From Mucilaginibacter frigoritolerans (GTDB lineage Bacteria; Bacteroidota; Bacteroidia; Sphingobacteriales; Sphingobacteriaceae), in NCBI RefSeq assembly GCF_007830615.1, contig NZ_VLLI01000001.1, positions 186,001 through 250,000 on the forward strand: a stretch of DNA of 64,000 bases, in the 5' to 3' direction. The notes beneath the pieces were generated by a model that did not search any database, had not been told where the DNA came from, and saw nothing but the letters and a program-made list of their open reading frames with translations. This document shows, one piece after another, positions 45,918 through 55,179 of this stretch; the stretch's first letter is position 1, and every line of letters begins with the position of its first letter. The position numbers and the translations under genes were made by a program.

Positions 45918-45948
45918 GACCACCGGACGAATTTTGGTGACCACCGGA
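45918..45948 (-). promoter_or_regulatory. Tandem 10-bp direct repeats spaced 21 bp (candidate LytTR site)
   Basis: GACCACCGGA occurs at 45918-45927 and again at 45939-45948, TCCGGTGGTC on the coding strand, about 56 bp before the acyltransferase ATG. LytTR regulators characteristically bind two direct repeats 21 bp apart, and this operon encodes one. Autoregulation is inferred. Confidence 0.6.
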
Positions 45949-45986
45949 AAATTGATTGCCGTTTGATTTGCTCTTTACTTAAATTT

Positions 45987-47654
45987 TTACTCTATTAAGG
46001 GTAACTCAAAATAAAAGCGGGCGCCTTTTTTAAGTTCGCCGTCAACGCCGATCCGGCCATTGTGGTTTTGGATTATGCCTGCTGAAATATACAAACCCAT
46101 GCCTAAACCGCTGGTCATATATTTTTTATCTTCCACACGATAAAAGCGTTCAAAGATCTTTTCCTTCTGATCTTCAGATAGCCCTATGCCAAAATCAATA
46201 ACTGTTACGCGAACCCAACCATTTTGGGCAGATGTTTTTACAATGATTGTTTTGTTTTCCTGTGAATATTTAACGGCGTTATTTAACAAATTCATTAAAA
46301 CCTGCTCCAGTCTTTCAGCATTGCCGTTAACCACATAATTATGCCCGTCTTCGTTTATGAATGTATTTTCGGGATAAATATGCTCGGCGTTTTCAATACA
46401 TGTTTTTATTAGTAGGGTGATATTAACATTAATAAATTCATACTCCATTTTACCCGCTTTTATCTTACTAACATCTAACAGGTCATTTATTAAGAGTTGT
46501 AATTTGCTTAAGGCCTTGTTGGCTTTATTAATGTATTGCACTACAACAGGTGGAATGCTTTCTTTTTTGTAGGAGGTAATTAATTGCAGATAACCTTTAA
46601 GGCTGGTTAATGGTGTTTTTAATTCGTGACTGGCAATGCCGATAAATTCGTCACGCTTTTCCATTTCTTTTTTCTGATCTTCAATATCGGTAGCTGTACC
46701 CAACCAGTAAGCTATTTCGCCATTTTCATTTCGCAACGGTACAGCCCTGTTCAAGTGCCAGCGGTAACTATCGTCTGATTGCCGTTTATAGCGGTTTTCA
46801 ATTTCAAAAGTTACACCTGATTGCAAACCGGCAGTAAACTGTTCTGAGGTGGATGATATATCATCAGGATGCAGAATATTTCTCCAGCCAAACTGCTGGG
46901 TTTCTTCCAGGCTCAGACCAGTATAAGTATACCACTGCTGATTAAAGTAATTAATTTGCCCGTTTGGAAGATTGGTCCAGGTCAGTTGCGGAATGTTATT
47001 TGCCAGGTATTTAAAATGTTCACGGCTCACAAACAGTTCATTGGTACGCTCTTTGACAATGTCTTCCAGTTCGTTATTAAGCTTTTCAGTTTGCAAATGT
47101 GCCGCAGCAAGTTGCAGGTTTTTTATTCTGAGCTGATTTTCTGTTTCCTTAAGCAGCGTAAGGTCTGTTAGAATAAGACTTAATGCAACGCCTTCATCCA
47201 ACTCAAGTGTATTACAGGATAACAGGCACGGGATGGATTGATTATCAGCATCAAGCAATTCTATTTCTTCCTTGCAATCTTCTTCCCATGCATTGGCTAT
47301 GAGGTTGTCATATGTTTCTATTGATGAAGGAGCGATAAAATCATTAAAAACCAAACCGATGGTTTTTTCCAACGGCATTTTTACCATATTAGCAAACCTC
47401 GAATTACTATACAGAATTAGTCCTTCACGGTTAATAGTAACTGCGCCTTCATTCATCTTTTGAATGAAAACCCGGTATGTTTGGTCGGCAGTTTTAAGTG
47501 TATAAACCTGGGATCCATCGCTATTTTTTACGATAAGCGCATCTACTTGTCCACTACGGATAGCGTCAATACTATCATTAGCTTCTTCAAGTTGTAGCTT
47601 TAATTCACTGTTTTCGCTCAATAACTGCTCATATGTTATTTTTGCTTGTTCCAT
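45987..47654 (-). CDS. PAS domain sensor histidine kinase (Kai operon)
   Basis: 555 residues from the ATG at 47654; no transmembrane helix, so cytosolic. Residues about 1-45 form a coiled coil (YEQLLSENSELKLQLEEAND), two PAS domains follow at about 60-170 and 210-330, then HisKA with His343 in GIASHELKTPLTSLKGYL and HATPase motifs (NLLNNAVKYSQEN, DFGIGLS, GLGMGLYISAGI). Begins 1 bp after the second kaiB stop, so it is probably the output kinase for the KaiBC module, in the role SasA has in cyanobacteria, though it lacks SasA's KaiB-like sensor domain. Confidence 0.92.
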   Translation of the reverse strand: MEQAKITYEQLLSENSELKLQLEEANDSIDAIRSGQVDALIVKNSDGSQVYTLKTADQTYRVFIQKMNEGAVTINREGLILYSNSRFANMVKMPLEKTIGLVFNDFIAPSSIETYDNLIANAWEEDCKEEIELLDADNQSIPCLLSCNTLELDEGVALSLILTDLTLLKETENQLRIKNLQLAAAHLQTEKLNNELEDIVKERTNELFVSREHFKYLANNIPQLTWTNLPNGQINYFNQQWYTYTGLSLEETQQFGWRNILHPDDISSTSEQFTAGLQSGVTFEIENRYKRQSDDSYRWHLNRAVPLRNENGEIAYWLGTATDIEDQKKEMEKRDEFIGIASHELKTPLTSLKGYLQLITSYKKESIPPVVVQYINKANKALSKLQLLINDLLDVSKIKAGKMEYEFINVNITLLIKTCIENAEHIYPENTFINEDGHNYVVNGNAERLEQVLMNLLNNAVKYSQENKTIIVKTSAQNGWVRVTVIDFGIGLSEDQKEKIFERFYRVEDKKYMTSGLGMGLYISAGIIQNHNGRIGVDGELKKGARFYFELPLIE

Positions 47655-47655
47655 A

Positions 47656-47979
47656 TTATGTGTTTGCTGCAATGCTGAGCCCCTTGAGTACTTTATTTAA
47701 ATCAGACATATCGCCAATTAATCTTCTTTCCGGAAAAGGGAATTTTTTAATTAGTACTGGTAAGGCAATGATCTGTTCATTCTCAACAATTAATGGCTGC
47801 TGATAAACGTCAATTATTTCCAGCTCGTACCTTCCCTTTAAATATGTTTCGCAAATATCTTTTAAGTTGGATATTGCCCGCGATGAATTTGGTGTTGCTC
47901 CTGTTACAAATAAACGCAGCCTGTAAATGTCTTCACTAACTAAATTATTTTCTTCAGTAACTCGGTGTTGCTCAATCAT
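47656..47979 (-). CDS. kaiB: KaiB-like protein, second copy
   Basis: 107 residues, thioredoxin-like KaiB family. RLRLFVTGATPNSSRAISNL, LEIIDVYQQPLIVENEQIIA, LPVLIKKFPFPERRLIGDMS and KVLKGL follow the KaiB pattern, but with substitutions relative to the first copy and a longer N-terminus. It starts 8 bp after the first kaiB. It may have a distinct partner (the PAS kinase) or form mixed KaiC complexes; this is inference. Confidence 0.9.
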   Translation of the reverse strand: MIEQHRVTEENNLVSEDIYRLRLFVTGATPNSSRAISNLKDICETYLKGRYELEIIDVYQQPLIVENEQIIALPVLIKKFPFPERRLIGDMSDLNKVLKGLSIAANT

Positions 47980-47987
47980 TATGGTTA

Positions 47988-48290
47988 CTAATTTACTGGG
48001 CGTATATTTAAGCCCACTAATACTTTCTCTTCGTTTGATAGGTCGCCAATAATTTTCCTTATGGGCTCGGGTACTTTACGCACCAATGTTGGTATGGCAA
48101 AAATCTGATCGCCCTCGGCCAATTGTGGTTGTACAAGTAAATCTATCACTTCAATTTTATATTGCCCTTTTAAGTGTTCTTCGCAATATCTTTTTAAATT
48201 CGCTAAGGCTGTTACTGATTTTGTTGTTTTACCCGCAACATATAGTCTTAGTTCATATTTATTTTCTTCAGATTCCATTATTGTTTTCAT
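47988..48290 (-). CDS. kaiB: Circadian clock protein KaiB, first copy
   Basis: About 100 residues from the ATG at 48290; a start at 48278 or 48299 is also possible. Closest of the two copies to cyanobacterial Kai[60 protein letters not shown] and EKVLVGL. It overlaps the end of kaiC by about 20 bp, so the two are translationally coupled. In known systems KaiB binds the KaiC CI ring. Confidence 0.95.
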   Translation of the reverse strand: MKTIMESEENKYELRLYVAGKTTKSVTALANLKRYCEEHLKGQYKIEVIDLLVQPQLAEGDQIFAIPTLVRKVPEPIRKIIGDLSNEEKVLVGLNIRPVN

Positions 48291-50013
48291 TATGCACATC
48301 GCCGCGCCTTAATTTAGTTAGGGCACTACGATTGTTTTCAGTAATCTTTTTTACAAGTTCCTCTTCTATTGATATTCTATTCAGTTCTTCTTCGGCCGAT
48401 TCAAATTCTGATTGCAAGCTTGCAATTTTGGCTTGTAGAACTTTCCTTTTGCGGTCAATTTCCCTGTCTTTCATACTTAGGGCATTGGTGCGTAAAACTT
48501 CGCCTGTTTTTTCCTGCAATTTTTGTGCTTCGCGAGCCGAACCTATTAATACACCATCAGGGCCGAGATAAACATCAACCAAATCAATCCCCTTATCGGT
48601 AATAATAAATTCACGCACCTGGTTGGAATGTTTCATTCCGCGCGATTTCATGATATACATGCCCCGGTTACGTTCGCCGTTAAATTCAATATCTCTCACT
48701 AAAAGCCAGGTGTCAACCAGCGATGAAACACCCTCATCAGTTTGCTCACTAACCACAGAGTTTAGGGTGAGTGCTGTAAACATTACAGTTATTTGTTCTT
48801 CCTGTAAAAAGTCTATCAGCCTTATCAGCATGGCTTTTACCTCACTAACAGAACCAATGGTTACTAAATTGGTTATCGGGTCAAGGATCACCACATCAGG
48901 TTTAAAGCTTTGGATAATTTTATACATGGCTACCAAATGTTGTTCCAGTCCATAAAGTGTTGGTCTCGAAGCATGGAACATTAGTAATTCATCATCAACA
49001 TGTTGCTGTAAATCAACACTGATTGATTTCATGTTGCGGATAATTTGTTTTGGCGATTCTTCAAAAGCAAAATACAGGCAGCGTTTTTGTTGCTTACAGG
49101 TTTCATTGGCAAAGCAGGCGGCAATACTTGTTTTACCGGTGCCGGCAGTGCCAGAGACTAGAACGCTACCTCCTTTAAAAAATCCTTTTTTATCCAGCAT
49201 TTTATCGAGCGCCGGGATACCAGATGAGATTCGGTCTGTTGATACCTCTTTTTCGAGTTTTAGCGAAGTTACCGGTAAAACGGAAATGCCATCTTCATCA
49301 ATTAAAAAAGGATATTCGTTGGTGCCATGTAATGATCCCCTGTATTTTAAGACGCGTAAGCGGCGTGTTGATATTTGATTGATAACCCGGTGATCTAACA
49401 ATATAACACAGTCAGAAACATATTCTTCCAATCCCTGGCGCGTAAAGGTGTTACCCTCGCCGCGTTCGCCCGTGATAATTGCAGTTACACCTTTTTCTTT
49501 TAGCCAGGTAAATAATCTGCGTAATTCAGCACGTAATATTCCCTGATTGGTTAAACCCGAAAAAAGACTTTCAATAGTATCCAGCACAACGCGTTTGGCA
49601 CCTATACTATCAATAGCGAACCCTAAACGGATAAATAAACCTTCCAGGTCATACTCTCCGGTTTCTTCAATTTCACTTCGGTCAATATGAACGTAATCAA
49701 GTTTTAGTTTTTTTTCTTCCTGTAGTTTTACCAGGTCAAAGCCTAATGAGGTTACATTCATAGCCAACTCAGCTGTTTTTTCTTCAAAGGCCATAAAAAC
49801 ACCGGGCTCATTAAATTGGGTAATACCACGAACAATAAATTCGAGCGACATCAGCGTTTTTCCGCATCCGGCCCCGCCGCAAATTAATGTTGGCCTGCCG
49901 GTAGGGATGCCTCCTTCGGTTATTTCATCGAGCCCGTTAATACCTGTTGGTGTTTTGGGTATTTGAGGGTAATTGAACACCGTTTTTTTGTTTTTATGAT
50001 GATGGTTAGTCAT
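48268..50013 (-). CDS. kaiC: Circadian clock ATPase/kinase KaiC
   Basis: 581 residues with two RecA-like rings. CI: Walker A GGAGCGKT (46-53), catalytic Glu77-Glu78 in FEEKT, Walker B VVLDT. CII: Walker A GTAGTGKT (288-295), Glu318-Glu319 in FEESP, Walker B VVILDP. Phosphosite segment [12 protein letters not shown] aligns with cyanobacterial ITDSHISTITDT, giving Thr425, Ser430 and Ser431 at positions of T426, S431 and T432. Residues about 495-571 form a charged coiled coil beyond the usual C-terminus, as in extended KaiC of non-cyanobacteria. First gene of the Kai operon; no kaiA is present in the window. Confidence 0.95.
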   Translation of the reverse strand: MTNHHHKNKKTVFNYPQIPKTPTGINGLDEITEGGIPTGRPTLICGGAGCGKTLMSLEFIVRGITQFNEPGVFMAFEEKTAELAMNVTSLGFDLVKLQEEKKLKLDYVHIDRSEIEETGEYDLEGLFIRLGFAIDSIGAKRVVLDTIESLFSGLTNQGILRAELRRLFTWLKEKGVTAIITGERGEGNTFTRQGLEEYVSDCVILLDHRVINQISTRRLRVLKYRGSLHGTNEYPFLIDEDGISVLPVTSLKLEKEVSTDRISSGIPALDKMLDKKGFFKGGSVLVSGTAGTGKTSIAACFANETCKQQKRCLYFAFEESPKQIIRNMKSISVDLQQHVDDELLMFHASRPTLYGLEQHLVAMYKIIQSFKPDVVILDPITNLVTIGSVSEVKAMLIRLIDFLQEEQITVMFTALTLNSVVSEQTDEGVSSLVDTWLLVRDIEFNGERNRGMYIMKSRGMKHSNQVREFIITDKGIDLVDVYLGPDGVLIGSAREAQKLQEKTGEVLRTNALSMKDREIDRKRKVLQAKIASLQSEFESAEEELNRISIEEELVKKITENNRSALTKLRRGDVHNENNNGI

Positions 50014-50217
50014 TATTAAAAAATAAATAACACAAATAATTAATTTAAATATTATCTTTTACATTAAATTCTATAAATAAAAACAGGCTCAAATTGTTTT
50101 TAAATAATTTGTGTTTAAAGGATTTGTTACAAAAAATTAGACTGTGCTGCGTTGTATGCTTTATTGTATAAATTATTGATTATAAATAGTTTATATAATA
50201 AAAGAAAGTGGAATGGA

Positions 50218-50270
50218 GAAAAAAAAATCATCTTATTAAAATAAAACGTGCTTATTTTAATAAGATGATT
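50218..50270 (-). terminator. Strong intrinsic terminator before the Kai operon
   Basis: Perfect 18-bp stem (50226-50243 with 50253-50270), 9-nt loop, and a long T-run on the minus strand. It ends the DUF3078 transcript about 30 bp past its stop and insulates kaiC. Confidence 0.9.
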
Positions 50271-50296
50271 AAATAGCGTATTTAGAACGAAAAGGT

Positions 50297-51190
50297 CTAA
50301 AATTTATAGGTTAAACCGGCGCCAAAAATCTGTTTTACCTGTAATAGGGAATGATAAGCAGTAACGCCATTGGTAATAACCGGTATTTGCGCTTTAGGGT
50401 CAGAAATAAGTTCAACTCCTGCATTTACCGTTACCAGTTTGTTTACTTTCATATACAAATTGGCGGCGTAATCCATATAAACATTTTGGGGTTTACTCAG
50501 GTAGTTGGAATAGAGTTTTAATATATTTTCGAAGGATATATTTTGAACCAGGTTAACTTTGTAATAAGCATCTAAAGATGCGCCAAATTCAAAGAGGCTT
50601 TTGCTTCCCGGTGTTACACCATATGATCCGATAGAAGAAAGGGAATCATTTTGAACAATAGTGAACCGTGCTGCGGCAGGGGAGATGTTGATCCTGAAAT
50701 TATCTGACCTTTTATAGGCAAAACCAGGGCCGAAGGTAAGATAAGCAGGTGCAAAGGCGGCCGATATTAATGTGCGGCTATTATTGGCATCATATGAATA
50801 TCCGTTTGTAAACTGAGTTTGAAAGTTGGCATAAAAGGTATATAACCAGTATTTGGCAGCCTGGTAACCCAAAAGACTGTTTAGTATTATCCTATCGTCA
50901 TTTTTGCGCCAGTCGGTTCCAGCTTGTTTGCTTAGTCCATAACCCACTATGGCTTTGTTGTCCCAACTCCATTTGTCTTTTTTGTAATCAAAGTCATAAT
51001 CAAAAACTACGTTTAAAGCCACGGAATTTGCACCACCTGCAGACCAGTTTGAAAAGGAACTTTGATTGATCAGGATAGTATTCTGCCCATGAATGGTCCA
51101 GATTTTTGTGGTGTCTTTGGGGGCCGGAGTTTGTGCAAAAACTGCAAAACTAACAAGGGAAAATGCTAAAATAAGTAAATAATGTTTCAT
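50297..51190 (-). CDS. DUF3078 outer-membrane beta-barrel protein
   Basis: 297 residues. Sec signal MKHYLLILAFSLVSFAVFA, then the DUF3078 hallmark NQSSFSNWSAGGANSVALN and a series of amphipathic strands ending QIFGAGLTYKF with a terminal Phe, typical of outer-membrane barrels. Role unknown. Monocistronic, between the Nramp gene and the Kai operon. Confidence 0.88.
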   Translation of the reverse strand: MKHYLLILAFSLVSFAVFAQTPAPKDTTKIWTIHGQNTILINQSSFSNWSAGGANSVALNVVFDYDFDYKKDKWSWDNKAIVGYGLSKQAGTDWRKNDDRIILNSLLGYQAAKYWLYTFYANFQTQFTNGYSYDANNSRTLISAAFAPAYLTFGPGFAYKRSDNFRINISPAAARFTIVQNDSLSSIGSYGVTPGSKSLFEFGASLDAYYKVNLVQNISFENILKLYSNYLSKPQNVYMDYAANLYMKVNKLVTVNAGVELISDPKAQIPVITNGVTAYHSLLQVKQIFGAGLTYKF

Positions 51191-51530
51191 AATAAGAAGG
51201 TGTTTAATAATTCATCTATAACAAAACTACAAATCGTTTTAAATACCAAGATAATAATTAATATAAATAATTTAACGAATAGGTAATAAACTTAAACTAC
51301 CCCATGTAATATATTAGTCTTTTGGAAGATGTTTGGGGTAATGAAAAATATACACTTTTTTTGGGGTGATGCTTATTTATAGAAATAAACGGAAAATGTT
51401 TTTCTGTTTATTAACCTAACTTTATGTCACAAAACTTGTTTTTCAAAAAGGAAAGCGAGATAACACCTGCTTACTTGGGAAATGCCATTCAGCAAGCGAT
51501 TGTATGCGTGTTTCCCTATTTAATAAATTG
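51191..51530. other. Intergenic stretch between Nramp and DUF3078 genes
   Basis: A 340-bp gap with no gene. It holds a stem-loop at 51384-51412 that may end the Nramp transcript, and presumably the DUF3078 promoter. Confidence 0.5.
51384..51412 (-). terminator. Possible Nramp gene terminator
   Basis: Arms aataaacggaaaa / tttttctgtttatt with one mismatch, about 120 bp past the stop. Confidence 0.35.
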
Positions 51531-52823
51531 CTAAGATAAAACGGTATAAAACATAGCTATAGCCGCCGCGCCCATAGCTATAAAAGTGATCCAGAGAATG
51601 GTTGTAGAGAGCCATCCGCTTTTAAACTCGCCCATTATTTTTTCATTGGCAGCTATTTTAAGTATCAAAAATAAAAGTGGAACCGCTGCAACGCCGTTTA
51701 ATACCGCTGCATAAACCAATGCTTTTACCGGATCAATCCCAATAAAATTTAATAAAAGGCCAATTATGGTTGCTGCAATTATAATGGCGTAAAAGCCTGG
51801 CGCTTTTTTGAGTTTTAAGTTTAAGCTTGCTTTCCAGTTAAGAGCTTCTGAAACCGAATAAGCAGCAGAACCTGAAAGTACCGGTATCGCCAATAAGCCA
51901 AGACCAATAACGCCTATTGAAAATATAAGCTTTGATAAAAAACCAGCATGCGGAAAGCTGTGTACTAAGGGTTCAATGGCTTTTGCAGCATCGGCAGCCG
52001 TTTTGATGTCTTTAACGCCACTGGCGTGTAAAACAGTTGCCGCAACTACGATAATGCTCCAGGTTGCAAATTCAGAAAATAACATACCGAAGGTATTATC
52101 AACCCGCATCTTTCGCACACTAATCCAACTAATATTGATTTTCCCGTTTTTAATTAAATTTTTTTCCGTGTCTTCTTCCACCTCCTGTGATGCTTCCCAA
52201 AAAAACATATAAGGCGAAATGGTTGTGCCCAAAACACCGGTAATAATAAAAAAGAATGCAAATGAAAATTCAAAATGGGGTACTACGGTAGCTTTGAAAA
52301 TTGTACCCCACGGCTGGTGAACTATAAATAAAGTTATAGGATAAGCTAGTAAGGTAATGGCAAGCCATTTTAGTATTTTTGAGTAAACTTTATAATTGGT
52401 AAATACCTCGAGCAGCAGAATTATGGTGGTAAATGCTAATGTTAGTACAATAAAAGGAATATGAACCAAAAGCTGGGCCGATGCCGCCATTGCTCCTAAA
52501 TCAGCACCGATATTAATGGTATTTGCAATAACTACTAAGCCAACAACAGCATAAAGTACGGTTTTGCTATATTGTTCTTTCACAATGGTAGTAATGCCTT
52601 TACCAGTTACTAAACCGATGCGGGCACAGGCTTCCTGTACAGCTGTCATTAAAGGCAGCATATAAAGCGCCGTCCATAATTGCCCATACCCAAACTGAGC
52701 GCCTGTTTGAGAATAGGTAGCAATGCCTGATGGATCGTCATCTGCAGCGCCAGTAACTAATCCAGGGCCCAATACACGCCAAAAACCTTTAATTTTAGCT
52801 GAAATCTCAGTTTTTTTATCCAT
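51531..52823 (-). CDS. Nramp-related metal ion transporter (non-canonical metal site)
   Basis: 430 residues, about eleven transmembrane helices with the Nramp order GPGLVTGAADDDPSGIATYS in helix 1. The canonical DPGN metal motif reads DPSG (30-33), and the helix 6 MPH motif reads SPY (203-205) in GTTISPYMFFWEAS. Both a conserved Asn and the metal-selective Met are therefore replaced, as in Nramp-related proteins that do not carry manganese. Substrate may be Mg2+ or another hard ion; this is inference. Confidence 0.85.
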   Translation of the reverse strand: MDKKTEISAKIKGFWRVLGPGLVTGAADDDPSGIATYSQTGAQFGYGQLWTALYMLPLMTAVQEACARIGLVTGKGITTIVKEQYSKTVLYAVVGLVVIANTINIGADLGAMAASAQLLVHIPFIVLTLAFTTIILLLEVFTNYKVYSKILKWLAITLLAYPITLFIVHQPWGTIFKATVVPHFEFSFAFFFIITGVLGTTISPYMFFWEASQEVEEDTEKNLIKNGKINISWISVRKMRVDNTFGMLFSEFATWSIIVVAATVLHASGVKDIKTAADAAKAIEPLVHSFPHAGFLSKLIFSIGVIGLGLLAIPVLSGSAAYSVSEALNWKASLNLKLKKAPGFYAIIIAATIIGLLLNFIGIDPVKALVYAAVLNGVAAVPLLFLILKIAANEKIMGEFKSGWLSTTILWITFIAMGAAAIAMFYTVLS

Positions 52824-53030
52824 ATTAAATTAGTTTGGTTAAGGTAGTCAGTTTAATCGATTCGGCATAAAACAGGTTACAGTTTTTATAATTAATTTTT
52901 GATTGCGGTGTGTTAATTTAGACAATTATTTACTAAACGCAGGACATTAAGATATGTTAGGATCAATTAGTACATTAATATCCTTGAGTTAAATATTATC
53001 TTTAACTTGTGATAATTATTATTTCGACGA

Positions 53031-54527
53031 ATGAGTGTTGACGCAGTGACAGATTTACCTGAAAATATTTTTCAGCTGATATTTGAAAAATCGCCTGGCT
53101 CATTATTGGTTAAAGCCAATCCTCCTTATTTTACTATTTTAGCCGTAAGCGATAGTTATTTATCCATAACATCCAGTACCAGAGAAGGCATTATTGGTAA
53201 AGGTTTTTTCGAAGCTTTTCCTGATGATAAAGTTTATATAGAAGAAAACATACGGGCCAGGCATATATTTAATAAAGTAATAGTTACCCGTCAAAAAATC
53301 GACGTGCCAAATTATCGCTTTGATGTAATAAATGAGAAAACCAAAGAAAAGGAGATCCATTTTTGGTCATGCGGTAATACACCAATTTTTGGAGCTGATA
53401 ACAATGTTGCTTATATTCTTAATACTGTTGTTGATATTACAGAAGAGGTAAATGCTAAAGAAGCTGCTTTAGAAAGTGAAAGCCGCCTTCGGCTTGCTAC
53501 AGACGCTGCCGAATTGGCAACCTGGGACCTGGATTTAGAAACGCAAACCTTTGTTTATAGTCCCCGCCTTGCCGAAATATTTGGCAGCCCGGTATGTACC
53601 GATTTATCTCTTATTGACATCAGGTCGCGCATAAATCCTGACGATATGCAAAATATTGTAATGAAGGCTTACTTTGAAGCATTGGTGACAGGAAATTATT
53701 TATATGAAGTTAGAGTTAACTGGCCCAACGGATCGTTACATTGGGTAAGAACACAAGGCGTAGTTATAAAGGACGAGAAGAAGAGGCCCGTAAGAATGCT
53801 CGGTACTATATTGGATATTACGGAAAGTAAGCGCGATGAGATCAGAAAAAATGATTTTATAGCAATGGCGAGTCATGAGCTTAAAACACCGTTAACATCC
53901 ATCAAGGCTTATTTACAAATATTAGCAAAAAAATTGAGCCCGTTACAGGATACCTTTGTTACCAATGCTTTAATGAAAGCAGGATATCAGGTAAATAAAA
54001 TGTCTGATCTTATTCATGGTTTTTTAGACTTGTCCAAACTGGAATCGGGTAAATTGCAACTTCAGGAGCAGTTGTTTGATATCAATAAACTTATTACAGA
54101 TGTAATTGCCGATATCAATGCTGTTAGTGTGGGTAACTATATTAAATTTAAATACCGCGAACCTATTTTTATTAATGCCGATAAAGAAAAAATTGAACAG
54201 GTTATCAGTAATTTTTTAAGTAATGCTATAAAATACTCTGATAAAGGGAGTAAGATTCATATTGGCAGTAAAAAAGATGAGAGTAATTTGGTGGTATCGG
54301 TTGCTGACGAAGGTATCGGTATTAAGCTAAAAGACCAGGAAAAGTTATTTCAGCGTTTTTACAGGGTTGAAAGCGAAAAAATGAAAAATATATCAGGTTT
54401 TGGAATAGGGCTTTATTTGGCTAGCGAAATTATACTACGACACAAAGGCCGAATATGGGTTGAAAGCGATGATAATGCAGGTTCCACCTTTTATTTCAGT
54501 CTGCCTTTACCCGATGTGTCTAAATAA
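53031..54527 (+). CDS. PAS domain sensor histidine kinase
   Basis: 498 residues, cytosolic. Two PAS domains (about 10-140 and 150-265, the latter of PAS_3 type with WDLDLETQTFVYSPRLAEIF), HisKA with His282 in FIAMASHELKTPLTSIKAYL, and HATPase (NFLSNAIKYSDKG, DEGIGIK, GFGIGLYLASEI). Its kinase half is clearly similar to the kinase of the Kai operon about 6 kb away, suggesting duplication. Convergent with the DinB gene. Confidence 0.93.
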   Translation: MSVDAVTDLPENIFQLIFEKSPGSLLVKANPPYFTILAVSDSYLSITSSTREGIIGKGFFEAFPDDKVYIEENIRARHIFNKVIVTRQKIDVPNYRFDVINEKTKEKEIHFWSCGNTPIFGADNNVAYILNTVVDITEEVNAKEAALESESRLRLATDAAELATWDLDLETQTFVYSPRLAEIFGSPVCTDLSLIDIRSRINPDDMQNIVMKAYFEALVTGNYLYEVRVNWPNGSLHWVRTQGVVIKDEKKRPVRMLGTILDITESKRDEIRKNDFIAMASHELKTPLTSIKAYLQILAKKLSPLQDTFVTNALMKAGYQVNKMSDLIHGFLDLSKLESGKLQLQEQLFDINKLITDVIADINAVSVGNYIKFKYREPIFINADKEKIEQVISNFLSNAIKYSDKGSKIHIGSKKDESNLVVSVADEGIGIKLKDQEKLFQRFYRVESEKMKNISGFGIGLYLASEIILRHKGRIWVESDDNAGSTFYFSLPLPDVSK

Positions 54528-54568
54528 ATAAAGCCTTATGAAATTTAAAAACTTCATAAGGCTTTATT
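54527..54568. terminator. Bidirectional terminator
   Basis: Perfect 16-bp stem aataaagccttatgaa / ttcataaggctttatt, 10-nt loop, between convergent genes. It begins at the last base of the kinase stop codon. Confidence 0.9.
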
Positions 54569-54577
54569 GCCGATAAA

Positions 54578-55081
54578 TTATAAATCAAATTGAGTTTCAT
54601 CGGCACTTGGCCCATAGCTGCCGGGGATAGGCACATTTAACAAACGCAAAAATACACCTAATTGCGCCCGGTGATGCACTGTTTGGGAAAAGGCCATACG
54701 TATTACATCAACTTTGGGGCGTACACTATAAACCTTGTTGCCATCACGCAGTGTCCAGTTCTGCAATAGTTCAGATTCGTTGGTTTCGCTTAAACTGCTG
54801 TATCCATCTTTGTATGACTGTTCAAAAACCTCCAGCAAATGTTGGGTATCGTTAATTACTTCGGGTTTATATGGATTATCAGAAAAATCAAGTTCATCAG
54901 TAGCAATTGCCATTTTAACCCAACCGGGTATCTCAGCAATATGGGTTGACAGTCTTCTTACGGTCATGCTTTTTTCGTGCGGTTGCCAATCGAATTTATC
55001 GTTTGGAATGCGTGACAGCATTTTACGGGTAGTTTGAGCTTCCTGCTCCATCTCTTTTAATAACATTGGGATAGTTTCCAT
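54578..55081 (-). CDS. DinB family protein
   Basis: 167 residues, four-helix bundle type. Metal-binding His residues in RLSTHIAEIPGW and TVHHRAQLGVFLRLLNV, and the C-terminal PIPGSYGPSADE typical of the family. Many DinB-like proteins in Bacteroidota are putative metal-dependent hydrolases or thiol transferases; the substrate is unknown. Confidence 0.9.
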   Translation of the reverse strand: METIPMLLKEMEQEAQTTRKMLSRIPNDKFDWQPHEKSMTVRRLSTHIAEIPGWVKMAIATDELDFSDNPYKPEVINDTQHLLEVFEQSYKDGYSSLSETNESELLQNWTLRDGNKVYSVRPKVDVIRMAFSQTVHHRAQLGVFLRLLNVPIPGSYGPSADETQFDL

Positions 55082-55179
55082 AGCTGTGTTGTTTTAATTG
55101 TTATACAAATTAAACAAGCACTTATGACAGCCCTATGTCAGCAGGTTTTAGGTTTTTTATTTTATGATTGAAATTATTG

